NCBI RefSeq assembly: GCF_025399895.1
Contig: NZ_JAODUA010000010.1
Location: 1-64,000, forward strand
Direction: 5' to 3'
Source: Streptomyces sp. ASQP_92
Lineage (GTDB): Bacteria; Actinomycetota; Actinomycetes; Streptomycetales; Streptomycetaceae
DNA length: 64,000 nt
How positions within the stretch are numbered: position 1 is the stretch's first letter; every line of letters starts with the position of its first letter. The notes below the pieces were generated by a model. The model was not told the origin of the DNA and ran no database searches. It worked only from the letters and a program-made list of their open reading frames with translations. The position numbers and the translations under genes are program-made. Below, in pieces: positions 8,063-16,975 of this stretch.

Positions 8063-10168
8063 GTGAGCGACACCACCGATCTGATGGGCGTGACTGCCGA
8101 CAGCTCTGTCGACACCTCCGCGCCCGCCGCAGGTGCTGCCTCTGGCACCACCTCACGGCGCCGCCGCTCCGGCACCGGCCTCGACGGCATGGTCCTGGCC
8201 GAGCTGCAGCAGGTCGCGTCCGGCCTCGGCATCAGGGGCACCGCGCGCATGCGCAAGAGCCAGCTGATCGAGGTCATCAAGGAGGCGCAGGCCGGAGGCG
8301 GTTCCCCGGCCCCGGCCAAGAGCGCCGCGCCCGACGCCGAGGCCAAGCCGAAGCGCCGCGCCACCTCCAAGGCGCGTACGGGCGAGGAGGCCGCCGCGCC
8401 CGCCGCCGAGAAGCAGGCCGCGCAGCAGCAGATCGACATCCCCGGCCAGCCTTCCCCCAAGGTCTCCGACCAGGCCGCCGGCGACGAGCAGCCCGCGGGC
8501 GAGCGTCGCCGCCGCCGTGCCACCGCGCCGACCGGCAGCCCCGAGTCCGCGGCGGTCGAGACCGTCACCAAGACGGAGGTCAAGGCCGAGGTCAAGTCCG
8601 AGGGCCAGCAGCCCGAGGGCAGGGCCACCGAAGCGGTCGACACCGCCGAGGGCCGCCGGGAGCGCCGCGACCGCGGTGAGCGGGGCGAGCGCGGCGAGCG
8701 CCGGGACCGCCAGCGCGGTGACCGGGGGGAGCGCCAGACCCAGGACCGTAGCGACCGCGGCGACCGCGGTGACCGTGGAGAGCGCCAGGACCGCGACCGC
8801 GGTGACCGCGGTGAGCGCCGCGGCAAGGGCGACGACCAGCAGGGCGGCCAGCGCCAGCAGCGCCAGGGCGGCCAGCAGGGCCAGCAGCAGAACAACAACA
8901 ACGGCCCTCAGGACGACTTCGACGATGCTGACGGCCGTCGTGGCCGTCGCGGCCGCTACCGCGACCGGCGTGGCCGCCGCGGAGGCCGCGAGGAGTTCGG
9001 CGCGGAGCCGCAGGTCGCCGACGACGACGTCCTGATCCCCGTCGCGGGCATCCTCGACATCCTCGACAACTACGCGTTCATCCGGACCTCCGGCTACCTG
9101 CCGGGCCCGAACGACGTGTACGTCTCGCTGGCCCAGGTCCGCAAGAACGGTCTGCGCAAGGGTGACCACGTCACCGGTGCCGTCCGTCAGCCCAAGGACG
9201 GCGAGCGCCGCGAGAAGTTCAACGCCCTGGTGCGTCTGGACTCCTCCAACGGCATGGCGGCCGACTCGGGCCGCGGCCGCCCGGAGTTCAACAAGCTGAC
9301 CCCGCTCTACCCCCAGGACCGGCTCCGTCTGGAGACCGACCCGGGCATCCTGACCACGCGGATCATCGACCTCGTGTCGCCGATCGGCAAGGGGCAGCGA
9401 GGCCTGATCGTGGCCCCGCCGAAGACCGGCAAGACCATGATCATGCAGGCGGTCGCCAACGCGATCACCCACAACAACCCCGAGTGCCACCTGATGGTCG
9501 TCCTGGTCGACGAGCGTCCGGAAGAGGTCACCGACATGCAGCGGTCGGTGAAGGGCGAGGTCATCTCCTCGACCTTCGACCGTCCCGCCGAGGACCACAC
9601 CACCGTCGCCGAGCTGGCCATCGAGCGCGCCAAGCGTCTCGTCGAGCTCGGTCACGACGTGGTCGTGCTGCTCGACTCGATCACCCGCCTGGGCCGTGCG
9701 TACAACCTGGCGGCCCCGGCCTCCGGCCGCATCCTGTCCGGTGGTGTCGACTCGACGGCGCTCTACCCGCCGAAGCGCTTCTTCGGTGCGGCGCGCAACA
9801 TCGAGGACGGCGGCTCGCTGACCATCCTCGCCACCGCGCTCGTGGAGACCGGCTCGCGCATGGACGAGGTGATCTTCGAGGAGTTCAAGGGCACCGGCAA
9901 CATGGAGCTCAAGCTCGACCGCAAGCTCGCCGACAAGCGCATCTTCCCGGCGGTGGACGTGGACGCGTCCGGCACCCGTAAGGAAGAGATCCTGCTCGGC
10001 AGCGACGAGCTCGCGGTCGTCTGGAAGCTGCGCCGGGTGCTGCACGCCCTCGACCAGCAGCAGGCCATCGAGCTGCTCCTGGACAAGATGAAGCAGACGA
10101 AGTCGAACGCCGAGTTCCTGCTCCAGATCCAGAAGACGACGCCGGGGCCGGGCAACGGCAACGACTAG
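8063..10168 (+). CDS. rho: transcription termination factor Rho
   Basis: Hexameric RNA-dependent ATPase that ends transcription. The 701-residue protein is much longer than E. coli Rho (419) because of an actinobacterial insertion. Order: SAP-like helical domain (about 40-76, [13 protein letters not shown]), an Ala/Lys-rich linker, an Arg/Asp/Gly/Gln-rich low-complexity block (about 195-313, repeats such as [12 protein letters not shown]), the cold-shock-like RNA-binding domain (about 329-397), and the ATPase with Walker A PPKTGKTM near 452, the [10 protein letters not shown] motif and the [14 protein letters not shown] loop. The GTG at 8063 follows GGAAGGACC and gives the usual N-terminus; the frame runs open to 7763 without homologous sequence. 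It is followed by a very strong hairpin. Confidence 0.97.
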   Translation: MSDTTDLMGVTADSSVDTSAPAAGAASGTTSRRRRSGTGLDGMVLAELQQVASGLGIRGTARMRKSQLIEVIKEAQAGGGSPAPAKSAAPDAEAKPKRRATSKARTGEEAAAPAAEKQAAQQQIDIPGQPSPKVSDQAAGDEQPAGERRRRRATAPTGSPESAAVETVTKTEVKAEVKSEGQQPEGRATEAVDTAEGRRERRDRGERGERGERRDRQRGDRGERQTQDRSDRGDRGDRGERQDRDRGDRGERRGKGDDQQGGQRQQRQGGQQGQQQNNNNGPQDDFDDADGRRGRRGRYRDRRGRRGGREEFGAEPQVADDDVLIPVAGILDILDNYAFIRTSGYLPGPNDVYVSLAQVRKNGLRKGDHVTGAVRQPKDGERREKFNALVRLDSSNGMAADSGRGRPEFNKLTPLYPQDRLRLETDPGILTTRIIDLVSPIGKGQRGLIVAPPKTGKTMIMQAVANAITHNNPECHLMVVLVDERPEEVTDMQRSVKGEVISSTFDRPAEDHTTVAELAIERAKRLVELGHDVVVLLDSITRLGRAYNLAAPASGRILSGGVDSTALYPPKRFFGAARNIEDGGSLTILATALVETGSRMDEVIFEEFKGTGNMELKLDRKLADKRIFPAVDVDASGTRKEEILLGSDELAVVWKLRRVLHALDQQQAIELLLDKMKQTKSNAEFLLQIQKTTPGPGNGND

Positions 10169-10194
10169 CAACTCCGGTTCCAGCAGGGCCACTT

Positions 10195-10232
10195 GAGAGC
10201 GCCCCCGGCACTTCGGTGCCGGGGGCGCTCTC
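10195..10232 (+). terminator. terminator of rho
   Basis: A perfect 17-bp stem (GAGAGCGCCCCCGGCAC and its complement) with a TTCG tetraloop, 26 bases after the rho stop. No long T run follows. The rest of the 343-base gap to the LCP gene (10233-10411) shows nothing I can name apart from the promoter-like element nearer the gene. Confidence 0.9.
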
Positions 10233-10411
10233 GTGTGCGCGGGCCCGGCGGCCTCCGGGTGGGCGCTGAGGCGTACGACACACGCCCCTCGGCGGACCGG
10301 CCCCCGTGCGAAAGCGGTGGCCCGGGTGAAGCCGCAGGTGAGAGCGGTGCGACGCGGGCCGGGCCGGGCGGCGGCCCCGCGCTGCTCTTAGGGCGTTCTT
10401 AGAACCCTGTG

Positions 10412-10438
10412 CAACCCTTCTTGGTGCTTCGACCGTCT
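10412..10438 (+). promoter_or_regulatory. ECF-type promoter upstream of the LCP gene
   Basis: CAACC (10412-10416), 17 bases, then CGTCT (10434-10438). This resembles promoters read by ECF sigma factors such as sigma-E, which controls cell-envelope genes in Streptomyces. It lies about 75 bases before the start of an envelope gene, which makes it plausible, but the match is short. Confidence 0.4.
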
Positions 10439-10511
10439 GACAAGTGTCGACAATCCGTACCCGCACATCGGGGTAGGGGGCATCGGAGGCACACCGGGAA
10501 CTGAGGAGACC

Positions 10512-11624
10512 ATGGCCGAGCAGGGCACACGCACCAGCCGAATACGCGGGGCGGGCAAGCGCCGCAAGCAGCCCAGCACGCGCCGTCGCGCCGTGCGGAT
10601 CGCCGCCTGGAGCGCGGCCGGCGTGGTGCTCGTCGGCGGGGCCGGCCTCGGCTATGTGTACTTCCAGCTCAACGGGAACCTCAAGGGCGTCGACATCAAC
10701 GCCCGGCTCGGCACCGACCGCCCCCAGAACGTCGACAACGGCTCGATGGACATCCTGGTCCTCGGCTCGGACTCGCGGGCCGGCGCCAACAAGGAGTACG
10801 GCGAGGACGAGGGCGGCGCCCGCTCCGACACGGCCATGGTGGTCCACGTCTACCAGGGCCACAAGACCGCCGGCGTCGTCTCCATCCCGCGCGACGCCCT
10901 GATCACCCGCCCCTCCTGCACCACGCAGGACGGCAGCAGGACCGACCCGGGCGCCCAGCGCCAGATGTTCAACACGGCGTACGAGGTCGGCGGCCCGGCC
11001 TGTGCCGTCAAGACCGTCGAGCAGATGTCCGGCATCCGCATGGACCACTACCTCGAGGTCGACTTCACCGGCTTCAAGAAGCTCATCGACGAGCTCGGCG
11101 GGGTGCCCGTCACCACCAACAAGCCGATCAAGGACGCCAAGAGCCACCTCGATCTGCCGGCCGGCCGGCACACCCTCGACGGGGAGCAGGCGCTCGGTCT
11201 CGTGCGGACCCGGCACGGCGTCGTCGGCGACGGCAGCGACCTCGGCCGCATCCAGCTCCAGCAGGCCTTCATCAAGGCACTGATCGGCCAGGTCGAGAGC
11301 GTCGGCGTGCTCAGCAACCCGGCCAAGCTGTACGGGCTCGCGAACGCCGCCACCAAGGCGATCACCACCGACACCGACCTCAACTCGGTCAACTCGCTCA
11401 TCGGGTTCGCGAGCGGCCTCAAGGGCCTGGACGCGGCCGACGTCAAGATGATCACGCTGCCGGTGCAGTACGACAAGCGCGACCCCAACCGCGTCAGCCC
11501 GCTGCCCGCACAGTCGCGGCAGGTCTGGGAGGCCCTGTCCAAGGACCAGCCGATCCCGGCGTCCGCGACCGCCGACTCGGCGGGCGACAAGGGCACCGCG
11601 GGCGGTTACGTCGCCGGTCAGTAG
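10512..11624 (+). CDS. LytR-CpsA-Psr family wall-polymer ligase
   Basis: LCP proteins transfer lipid-linked glycopolymers onto peptidoglycan outside the membrane. This 370-residue protein has a basic cytoplasmic N-terminus, one membrane segment (about 35-53, [14 protein letters not shown]), and an extracellular LCP domain. That domain carries [23 protein letters not shown], the arginine pair in [18 protein letters not shown] and the [20 protein letters not shown] signature with its basic residues. It ends in a short Ala/Gly-rich tail. The ATG follows CTGAGGAG. An ECF-type promoter-like sequence upstream would tie it to envelope stress. Confidence 0.92.
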   Translation: MAEQGTRTSRIRGAGKRRKQPSTRRRAVRIAAWSAAGVVLVGGAGLGYVYFQLNGNLKGVDINARLGTDRPQNVDNGSMDILVLGSDSRAGANKEYGEDEGGARSDTAMVVHVYQGHKTAGVVSIPRDALITRPSCTTQDGSRTDPGAQRQMFNTAYEVGGPACAVKTVEQMSGIRMDHYLEVDFTGFKKLIDELGGVPVTTNKPIKDAKSHLDLPAGRHTLDGEQALGLVRTRHGVVGDGSDLGRIQLQQAFIKALIGQVESVGVLSNPAKLYGLANAATKAITTDTDLNSVNSLIGFASGLKGLDAADVKMITLPVQYDKRDPNRVSPLPAQSRQVWEALSKDQPIPASATADSAGDKGTAGGYVAGQ

Positions 11625-11673
11625 GGGCGCGGCCCGGTGGAACGGGCGCCCTCGAAGGCCCTGGACCGGCCGG

Positions 11674-11699
11674 GGAATAGATGCGGGCGTACCCCGGTT
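11674..11699 (+). promoter_or_regulatory. sigma-R-type promoter of rpmE
   Basis: GGAAT (11674-11678), 18 bases, GTT (11697-11699): an exact match to the recalled sigma-R consensus. In S. coelicolor rpmE is a reported sigma-R target, so the site is probably functional here. It lies about 100 bases before the TTG start. Confidence 0.75.
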
Positions 11700-11802
11700 T
11701 TGGGAGATACGGCCAGTCCTGGCAGACTGGTACGTCGGCCCCGGTTCACGTATGCGCAATCCGCGCCTGCGACCCGGAGCCCTCCCGAACCTAGGAGACA
11801 CC

Positions 11803-12030
11803 TTGAAGCGCGACATCCACCCCGAGTACGTCGAGACCCAGGTCAGCTGCACCTGTGGCGCGGCTTTCACCACCCGTAGCACGATCGGCGGCGGCTCCAT
11901 CCGCGCCGAAATCTGCTCCGAGTGCCACCCGTTCTACACGGGCAAGCAGAAGATCATGGACACCGGTGGCCGTGTGGCCCGCTTCGAGGCCCGCTTCGGC
12001 AAGGCCGCTGCCGGCTCCGCCCAGAAGTAG
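11803..12030 (+). CDS. rpmE: ribosomal protein L31
   Basis: A 75-residue large-subunit protein of the zinc-containing (C+) type. The four zinc ligands are Cys16, Cys18, Cys38 and Cys41 (SCTCG ... [13 protein letters not shown]). The start is TTG at 11803, supported by TAGGAG at 11792-11797 and by the usual MKRDIHPEY beginning; an ATG at 11752 would add a non-conserved 17-residue extension. Thiol oxidation of L31 zinc ligands would make this gene a logical disulfide-stress target, which agrees with its sigma-R-type promoter. Confidence 0.96.
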   Translation: MKRDIHPEYVETQVSCTCGAAFTTRSTIGGGSIRAEICSECHPFYTGKQKIMDTGGRVARFEARFGKAAAGSAQK

Positions 12031-12040
12031 CGAGCCCACT

Positions 12041-12086
12041 GCGCCGGTCCGCGGCGCCTCCTTCCCGGGGGCGCCGCGACCGGCGC
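12041..12086 (+). terminator. hairpin after rpmE
   Basis: GCGCCGGTCCGCGGCGCC pairs with GGCGCCGCGACCGGCGC with a single bulged base and a loop of about 11. It starts 11 bases after rpmE and ends 44 bases before prfA, so it probably ends or attenuates rpmE transcription. Confidence 0.75.
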
Positions 12087-12130
12087 TTTGCCGTCCAGTC
12101 CTACTTCTTCGTCTGAACCAGGAGTCACCG

Positions 12131-13210
12131 ATGTTCGAAGCGGTCGAGGATCTGATCGGCGAGCACGCCGACCTCGAGGCGAAGCTCGCCGACCCTTCGG
12201 TCCACGCCGACCAGGCCAACGCGCGCAAGCTGAGCAAGCGCTACGCCGAGCTGACGCCGATCGTCGGGACCTACCGCGCCTGGAAGCAGACGGGCGAGGA
12301 CATCGAGACGGGCCGTGAGTACGCGGCCGACGACCCCGACTTCGCCGCCGAGGTCAAGGACCTGATCGCGCAGCGCGAGCAGCTCACCGAGAAGCTCCGC
12401 CTGCTCCTGGTCCCGCGCGACCCCAGCGACGACAAGGACGTCCTCCTGGAGATCAAGGCGGGCGCGGGCGGCGACGAGTCGGCCCTGTTCGCCGGAGACC
12501 TCCTGCGCATGTATCTGCGCTACGCCGAGCGGGTCGGCTGGAAGACCGAGATCATCGACTCCACCGAGTCCGACCAGGGCGGCTACAAGGACGTCCAGGT
12601 CGCCGTGAAGACCAAGGGCGGCCAGGGCGCGACCGAGCCCGGCCAGGGCGTCTGGGCGCGGCTGAAGTACGAGGGCGGCGTGCACCGCGTGCAGCGCGTG
12701 CCCGCGACCGAGTCGCAGGGCCGCATCCACACCTCCGCCGCCGGCGTGCTGGTCACGCCCGAGGCCGAGGAGGTCGACGTCGAGATCAACATGAACGATC
12801 TGCGCATCGACGTGTACCGCTCCTCCGGCCCCGGCGGCCAGTCCGTCAACACCACCGACTCCGCCGTGCGCATCACGCACGTACCGACCGGTGTCGTCGC
12901 CTCCTGCCAGAACGAGAAGAGCCAGCTCCAGAACAAGGAGCAGGCCATGCGCATCCTGCGCTCGCGGCTCCTCGCCGCGGCCCAGGAGAAGGCCGAGGCC
13001 GAGGCCGCCGACGCCCGCCGCAGCCAGGTGCGCACCGTCGACCGCTCCGAGAAGATCCGGACGTACAACTTCCCGGAAAACCGCATCTCGGACCACCGGG
13101 TCGGCTTCAAGGCGTACAACTTGGACCAGGTGCTCGACGGCGACCTGGACGCGATGATCCAGGCCTGCGTCGACGCGGACTCCGCGGCCAAGCTCGCGGC
13201 CGCCCAGTAA
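12131..13210 (+). CDS. prfA: peptide chain release factor 1
   Basis: Releases finished proteins at UAA and UAG. The 359-residue product has the RF1 tripeptide anticodon PAT (in [10 protein letters not shown], near residue 190), which separates it from RF2, and the catalytic GGQ in [11 protein letters not shown] near residue 235. The ATG at 12131 follows AGGAG at the proper distance; upstream open frame is not conserved. It precedes prmC, whose product methylates the GGQ glutamine, a common and functionally sensible pairing. Confidence 0.97.
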   Translation: MFEAVEDLIGEHADLEAKLADPSVHADQANARKLSKRYAELTPIVGTYRAWKQTGEDIETGREYAADDPDFAAEVKDLIAQREQLTEKLRLLLVPRDPSDDKDVLLEIKAGAGGDESALFAGDLLRMYLRYAERVGWKTEIIDSTESDQGGYKDVQVAVKTKGGQGATEPGQGVWARLKYEGGVHRVQRVPATESQGRIHTSAAGVLVTPEAEEVDVEINMNDLRIDVYRSSGPGGQSVNTTDSAVRITHVPTGVVASCQNEKSQLQNKEQAMRILRSRLLAAAQEKAEAEAADARRSQVRTVDRSEKIRTYNFPENRISDHRVGFKAYNLDQVLDGDLDAMIQACVDADSAAKLAAAQ

Positions 13211-13242
13211 TCACACCCCCGTACGACTGCCGGAGGACCAGC

Positions 13243-14124
13243 GTGCAGCAAAACACTGGGGGGCGCCCCCCAGGCCCCCGAAGCGTGCTGCTTGCCGAGG
13301 TGGCCCAGGCCACCCAGCGGCTGGCCGACGCCGGCGTGCCTTCCCCGCGCTTCGACGCGGAGGAGCTCGCCGCGCACATCCACGGGGTGAAGCGGGGAGA
13401 GCTGCACAACGTCAAGGACGCCGACTTCGACGCCCGCTACTGGGAGGCGATCGCCCGCCGCGAGGCCCGCGAACCGCTCCAGCACATCACCGGCCGCGCC
13501 TTCTTCCGCTACCTCGAACTCCACGTCGGGCCGGGGGTGTTCGTGCCCCGCCCGGAGACCGAGTCGGTGGTCGGCTGGGCCATAGACGCCGTCCGCGCGA
13601 TGGACGTCGTCGAGCCGCTCATCGTCGACCTGTGCACCGGCTCGGGCGCCATCGCGCTCGCCATGGCGCAGGAGGTGCCCCGCTCGCGCGTGCACGCCGT
13701 CGAGCTGTCCGAGGACGCCCTGGCGTGGACGCGGAAGAACGTCGAGGGGTCCCGCGTCGTTCTCCACCAGGGCGACGCGCTCACCGCGCTGCCCGAGCTG
13801 GACGGCCAGGTCGACCTGGTCATCTCCAACCCGCCGTACATCCCGCTCACCGAGTGGGAGTACGTCGCCCCCGAGGCGCGCGACCACGACCCCGAGCTCG
13901 CGCTGTTCTCCGGCGAGGACGGCCTCGACACCATCCGGGGCATCGAACGGACCGCGCACCGCCTCCTGCGGCCCGGTGGGCTCGTCGTCATCGAGCACGC
14001 CGACACCCAGGGCGGCCAAGTGCCGTGGATCTTCAACGAGGAGCAGGGGTGGACGGACGCGGCCGACCACCCCGACCTGAACAACCGCCCCCGCTTCGCC
14101 ACGGCCCGCAAGGCCACACCGTGA
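13243..14124 (+). CDS. prmC: release factor glutamine methyltransferase
   Basis: PrmC uses S-adenosylmethionine to methylate the glutamine of the RF1 GGQ loop. The 293-residue protein has an N-terminal helical domain (LLAEVAQATQRLADAG onward), the SAM-binding LIVDLCTGSGAIALAMA, and the catalytic NPPYIPL. The GTG at 13243 follows CGGAGGA. The first 14 codons are unusual: they run through a perfect 18-bp GC palindrome (13256-13273) and encode a Gly/Arg/Pro-rich leader before the conserved domain. Family members I recall start almost at LLAEVAQ, so the repeat may have been added to the 5' end. An alternative start is the GTG at 13285. Confidence 0.94.
   Translation: MQQNTGGRPPGPRSVLLAEVAQATQRLADAGVPSPRFDAEELAAHIHGVKRGELHNVKDADFDARYWEAIARREAREPLQHITGRAFFRYLELHVGPGVFVPRPETESVVGWAIDAVRAMDVVEPLIVDLCTGSGAIALAMAQEVPRSRVHAVELSEDALAWTRKNVEGSRVVLHQGDALTALPELDGQVDLVISNPPYIPLTEWEYVAPEARDHDPELALFSGEDGLDTIRGIERTAHRLLRPGGLVVIEHADTQGGQVPWIFNEEQGWTDAADHPDLNNRPRFATARKATP
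13256..13273. repeat. CTGGGGGGCGCCCCCCAG palindrome in prmC
   Basis: A perfect 18-bp palindrome at codons 5-11 of prmC, followed by GCCCCCG. It belongs to the same family as the hairpins at 21845, 26957, 34795 and 34872 (CTGGGG, short loop, CCCCAG, then ACCCC or similar). Only 13 bases from the start codon, it could hide the translation start in mRNA structure. Confidence 0.7.
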
Positions 14125-14170
14125 TCCGCGTGAACACCCAGACCGTGTATGTGTACGAGGAGGCCCGCTA

Positions 14171-14818
14171 ATGGCTCGGCGATACGACTGCAACGACGCG
14201 ACCGACCGCACGACCGGTCTGCGCGAAGCCGCGTCCGCCGTCCGCCGCGGCGAGCTCGTGGTGCTGCCGACCGACACCGTGTACGGGATCGGCGCCGACG
14301 CGTTCAGCTCGCAGGCCGTCAGTGATCTGCTGGACGCCAAGGGCCGCGGCCGCAACATGCCCACGCCCGTGCTCATCGGCTCGCCGAACACCCTGCACGG
14401 CCTGGTCACCGACTTCACCGAGCAGGCCTGGGAGCTCGTCGACGCGTTCTGGCCGGGCGCCCTCACCCTGGTCACGCGCCACCAGCCGTCCCTTCAGTGG
14501 GACCTCGGCGACACCCGGGGCACCGTCGCGATCCGGATGCCGCTGCACCCGGTCGCCATCGAGCTGCTCAACGAGGTCGGCCCGATGGCCGTGTCCTCCG
14601 CCAACCTCACCGGCCACCCCTCGCCCGAGGACTGCGACGCGGCCCAGGGCATGCTCGGCGACTCCGTCTCCGTGTACCTGGACGGCGGCCCGACGCCGGG
14701 CATCGTCCCGTCGTCGATCGTGGACGTGACCGGCAAGGTCCCGGTGCTGCTGCGCGCCGGCGCGCTCGACGCGGACGAGCTGCGCAAGGTGGTACCCGAC
14801 CTCGAGGTGGCCAATTGA
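14171..14818 (+). CDS. L-threonylcarbamoyladenylate synthase (Sua5/YrdC)
   Basis: Makes threonylcarbamoyl-AMP from threonine, bicarbonate and ATP, the first step of the t6A modification of ANN-decoding tRNAs. The 215-residue protein is a YrdC domain without the C-terminal Sua5 domain. Visible motifs are ELVVLPTDTVYGIGADAF, GRGRNMPTPVLIG, FWPGALTLV, VAIRMPLHP and SSANLTGHPSP. The ATG follows GAGGAGG. It sits 46 bases after prmC and overlaps the next gene by four bases, so prfA-prmC-sua5 and the phosphatase-like gene look like one operon for translation-related functions. Confidence 0.93.
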   Translation: MARRYDCNDATDRTTGLREAASAVRRGELVVLPTDTVYGIGADAFSSQAVSDLLDAKGRGRNMPTPVLIGSPNTLHGLVTDFTEQAWELVDAFWPGALTLVTRHQPSLQWDLGDTRGTVAIRMPLHPVAIELLNEVGPMAVSSANLTGHPSPEDCDAAQGMLGDSVSVYLDGGPTPGIVPSSIVDVTGKVPVLLRAGALDADELRKVVPDLEVAN

Positions 14819-15465
14819 CCGCCCCTGAGGGGCGTGGCATAGGCACGGTCCACCCCGCGGTGGACTCGTTCCGCATCCTCCACGTCAGCACCGGCAACGT
14901 CTGCCGCTCGCCCATCACCGAGCGGCTGACCCGCCATGCCCTGAGCGACCGGCTCGGGGACCCGTTCTCGGGCGGCCTCATCGTGGAGAGCGCCGGCACC
15001 TGGGGGCACGAGGGCGCTCCGATGGAGGCCAACGCGGCCGCCGTCCTCGCCGACTTCGGCGCCGACGCGACCGGCTTCACCGGGCGCGAGCTCCTCGACG
15101 AACACGTCATCACCGCCGACCTGGTCCTGACCGCGACCCGCGACCACCGGGCCCAGGTCATCTCCATGGGCCACTCGGCGGGCCTGCGCACCTTCACCCT
15201 GAAGGAGTTCACCCGGCTCGTACGGGCCATAGACCCGGCCACCCTGCCCGACCCGCTCCAGGAGGGCATGGTCGAGCGTGCCAGAGCGCTGGTGCGGGCC
15301 GCGGCCGCGCTGCGCGGCTGGCTGCTCGCCCCCAGCGCCGAGGCCGACGAGGTCAACGACCCCTACGGCGCCCCCATCACGTTCTTCCGCTCCATCGGCG
15401 ACGAGATCAACCAGGCGCTCGACCCGGTCGTCACCGCGCTGACGGGCGTGCCGACCCACCACTGA
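14815..15465 (+). CDS. low-molecular-weight phosphatase-like protein lacking the nucleophile
   Basis: The fold is that of low-molecular-weight protein-tyrosine phosphatases, but the P-loop reads VSTGNVCRSPITE. In active enzymes the loop is C-x-G-N-x-C-R-S, and here serine occupies the place of the first, nucleophilic cysteine. The Arg-Ser end of the loop, a central SAGTWGHEG region and a later LPDPLQEG segment resembling the acid loop are kept. It may therefore bind phosphate or phosphoproteins without hydrolysing them. The TTG at 14815 overlaps the sua5 stop (TTGA), implying coupling; the GTG at 14860 is an alternative. About 216 residues. Confidence 0.78.
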   Translation: MTAPEGRGIGTVHPAVDSFRILHVSTGNVCRSPITERLTRHALSDRLGDPFSGGLIVESAGTWGHEGAPMEANAAAVLADFGADATGFTGRELLDEHVITADLVLTATRDHRAQVISMGHSAGLRTFTLKEFTRLVRAIDPATLPDPLQEGMVERARALVRAAAALRGWLLAPSAEADEVNDPYGAPITFFRSIGDEINQALDPVVTALTGVPTHH

Positions 15466-15519
15466 CCCCACCCGGGGGTATCGACTCCCGCACGCCGGGC
15501 GGCCCCGGCGGCCGAGGCC

Positions 15520-15531
15520 TACGCTGAAGTC
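15520..15531 (+). promoter_or_regulatory. -10 element for leaderless glyA (TACGCT)
   Basis: TACGCT at 15520-15525, six bases, then ATG at 15532; no ribosome binding site. This is the same hexamer and spacing as before nrtL. Confidence 0.45.
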
Positions 15532-16770
15532 ATGCCGGTCATCTCCGCGGAAAGCGCCCAACTCGCGGGGTCCGACGCCCTCAGGCGCCAGGACCCCGAA
15601 ATGGCCGACGTGCTCCTCGGCGAGGCCGAGCGCCAGGCCACCTCGCTCCAGTTGATCGCCGCCGAGAACTTCAGCTCCCCGGCGGTGCGTGCCGCGCTCG
15701 GCTCCCACCTCGGCAACAAGTACGCCGAGGGATATCCGGGCGCGCGCCACCACGGAGGGTGCGAAGTCGTCGACGTGGCCGAACGCATCGCCGTCGACCG
15801 CGCCAAGGCCCTCTTCGGGGCCGCCCACGCCAACGTCCAGACGCATTCGGGGACTTCGGCGGTACTGGCGGCCTACGCGGCGCTCCTGAAGCCCGGAGAC
15901 ACCGTTCTGGCGATGGGCCTCCCCTACGGCGGACACCTCACGCACGGCTCGCCCGCCAACTTCTCGGGGCGCTGGTTCGACTTCGTCGGGTACGGGGTCG
16001 AGCGGGACACCGGGCTCATCGACTACGGCGAGGTGTGGGACCTGGCGGCCGAGCACCGGCCCAAGGCGATCGTGTGCGGTTCGATCGCCTACCCCCGCCA
16101 CCCGGACTACCGGGCCTTCCGCGAGATCGCCGAAGACGTGGGCGCCTACCTCATCGCGGACGCCGCGCACCCCATCGGCCTGGTCGCCGGGGGAGCGGCA
16201 CCGAGCCCGGTGCCGTACGCCGACATCGTGTGCGCCACCACCCACAAGGTGCTGCGCGGCCCGCGCGGCGGGATGATCCTGTGCGGCGCCGACCTCGCCT
16301 CCCGCGTCGACCGGGCCGTCTTCCCCTTCACCCAGGGCGGCGCCCAGATGCACACCATCGCCGCCAAGGCCGTCGCCTTCGGCGAGGCGTCCACTCCCGG
16401 GTTCACGGCGTACGCCCATCAGGTGGTCGCCAACGCGCGCACGCTCGCCGAGGGGCTGCTCACCGAGGGGTTCGGCGTCTTCACCGGCGGCACCGACACC
16501 CATCTGGTGCTCGCCGACCCTTCTCCGTTCGGCGTCGACGGCCGCACCGCGCGCGGCCGTCTCGCCGGCGCCGGCATCGTCCTGGACTCCTGCGCCCTGC
16601 CGCACGCGGACGCCCGCGGCATCCGGCTCGGCATCGCCGCCGTCACCACCCAGGGCATGCGGGAGACGGAAATGGCCAGAATCGCGGTGCTGTTCGCGAT
16701 GGCGATGCGAGAGGATCCCAGGGCGCGGGCGGCGGTGAGGGAACTGGCGGAAAGGTTCCCCCCTCCCTGA
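15532..16770 (+). CDS. glyA: serine hydroxymethyltransferase
   Basis: Interconverts serine and glycine with tetrahydrofolate, using PLP. The 412-residue protein has LQLIAAENF, NKYAEGYPGARHHGG and the PLP lysine K239 in TTHKVLRGPRGG. It differs from the standard enzyme in one place: the usual PHSGSQAN stretch reads THSGTSAV. The Tyr pair of the YYGG motif is also replaced by His-His. It is probably a second, divergent SHMT; the main glyA would then be elsewhere. It starts 66 bases after the phosphatase-like gene, apparently from its own leaderless promoter. Confidence 0.88.
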   Translation: MPVISAESAQLAGSDALRRQDPEMADVLLGEAERQATSLQLIAAENFSSPAVRAALGSHLGNKYAEGYPGARHHGGCEVVDVAERIAVDRAKALFGAAHANVQTHSGTSAVLAAYAALLKPGDTVLAMGLPYGGHLTHGSPANFSGRWFDFVGYGVERDTGLIDYGEVWDLAAEHRPKAIVCGSIAYPRHPDYRAFREIAEDVGAYLIADAAHPIGLVAGGAAPSPVPYADIVCATTHKVLRGPRGGMILCGADLASRVDRAVFPFTQGGAQMHTIAAKAVAFGEASTPGFTAYAHQVVANARTLAEGLLTEGFGVFTGGTDTHLVLADPSPFGVDGRTARGRLAGAGIVLDSCALPHADARGIRLGIAAVTTQGMRETEMARIAVLFAMAMREDPRARAAVRELAERFPPP

Positions 16771-16975
16771 GGGGCGGTTCCCCAGGATCCCCAGGAGAAG
16801 GGGAATACGGGATTCGGCGCATTCTCACAGGATTCGCATAACGGCAAAAATGCGGGCTTATCCGTGCTTTACCGGGGTAGCTGCAACCATCTGCCGGATC
16901 CGGATGTCCTCAACCACATGCACGCGAAGCTAGGGTGTGGGGCTGAGATGGCCAGCGATACCTCTGGGGCAGCCC

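Noticed and set aside
8153-10192. A 679-residue minus-strand frame over rho
   Set aside because: Antisense shadow of a GC-rich gene; rho is supported by conserved motifs and the frame has none.
15466-15531. Glycine riboswitch before glyA
   Set aside because: The gap is only 66 bases and the mRNA appears leaderless, leaving no room for an aptamer.
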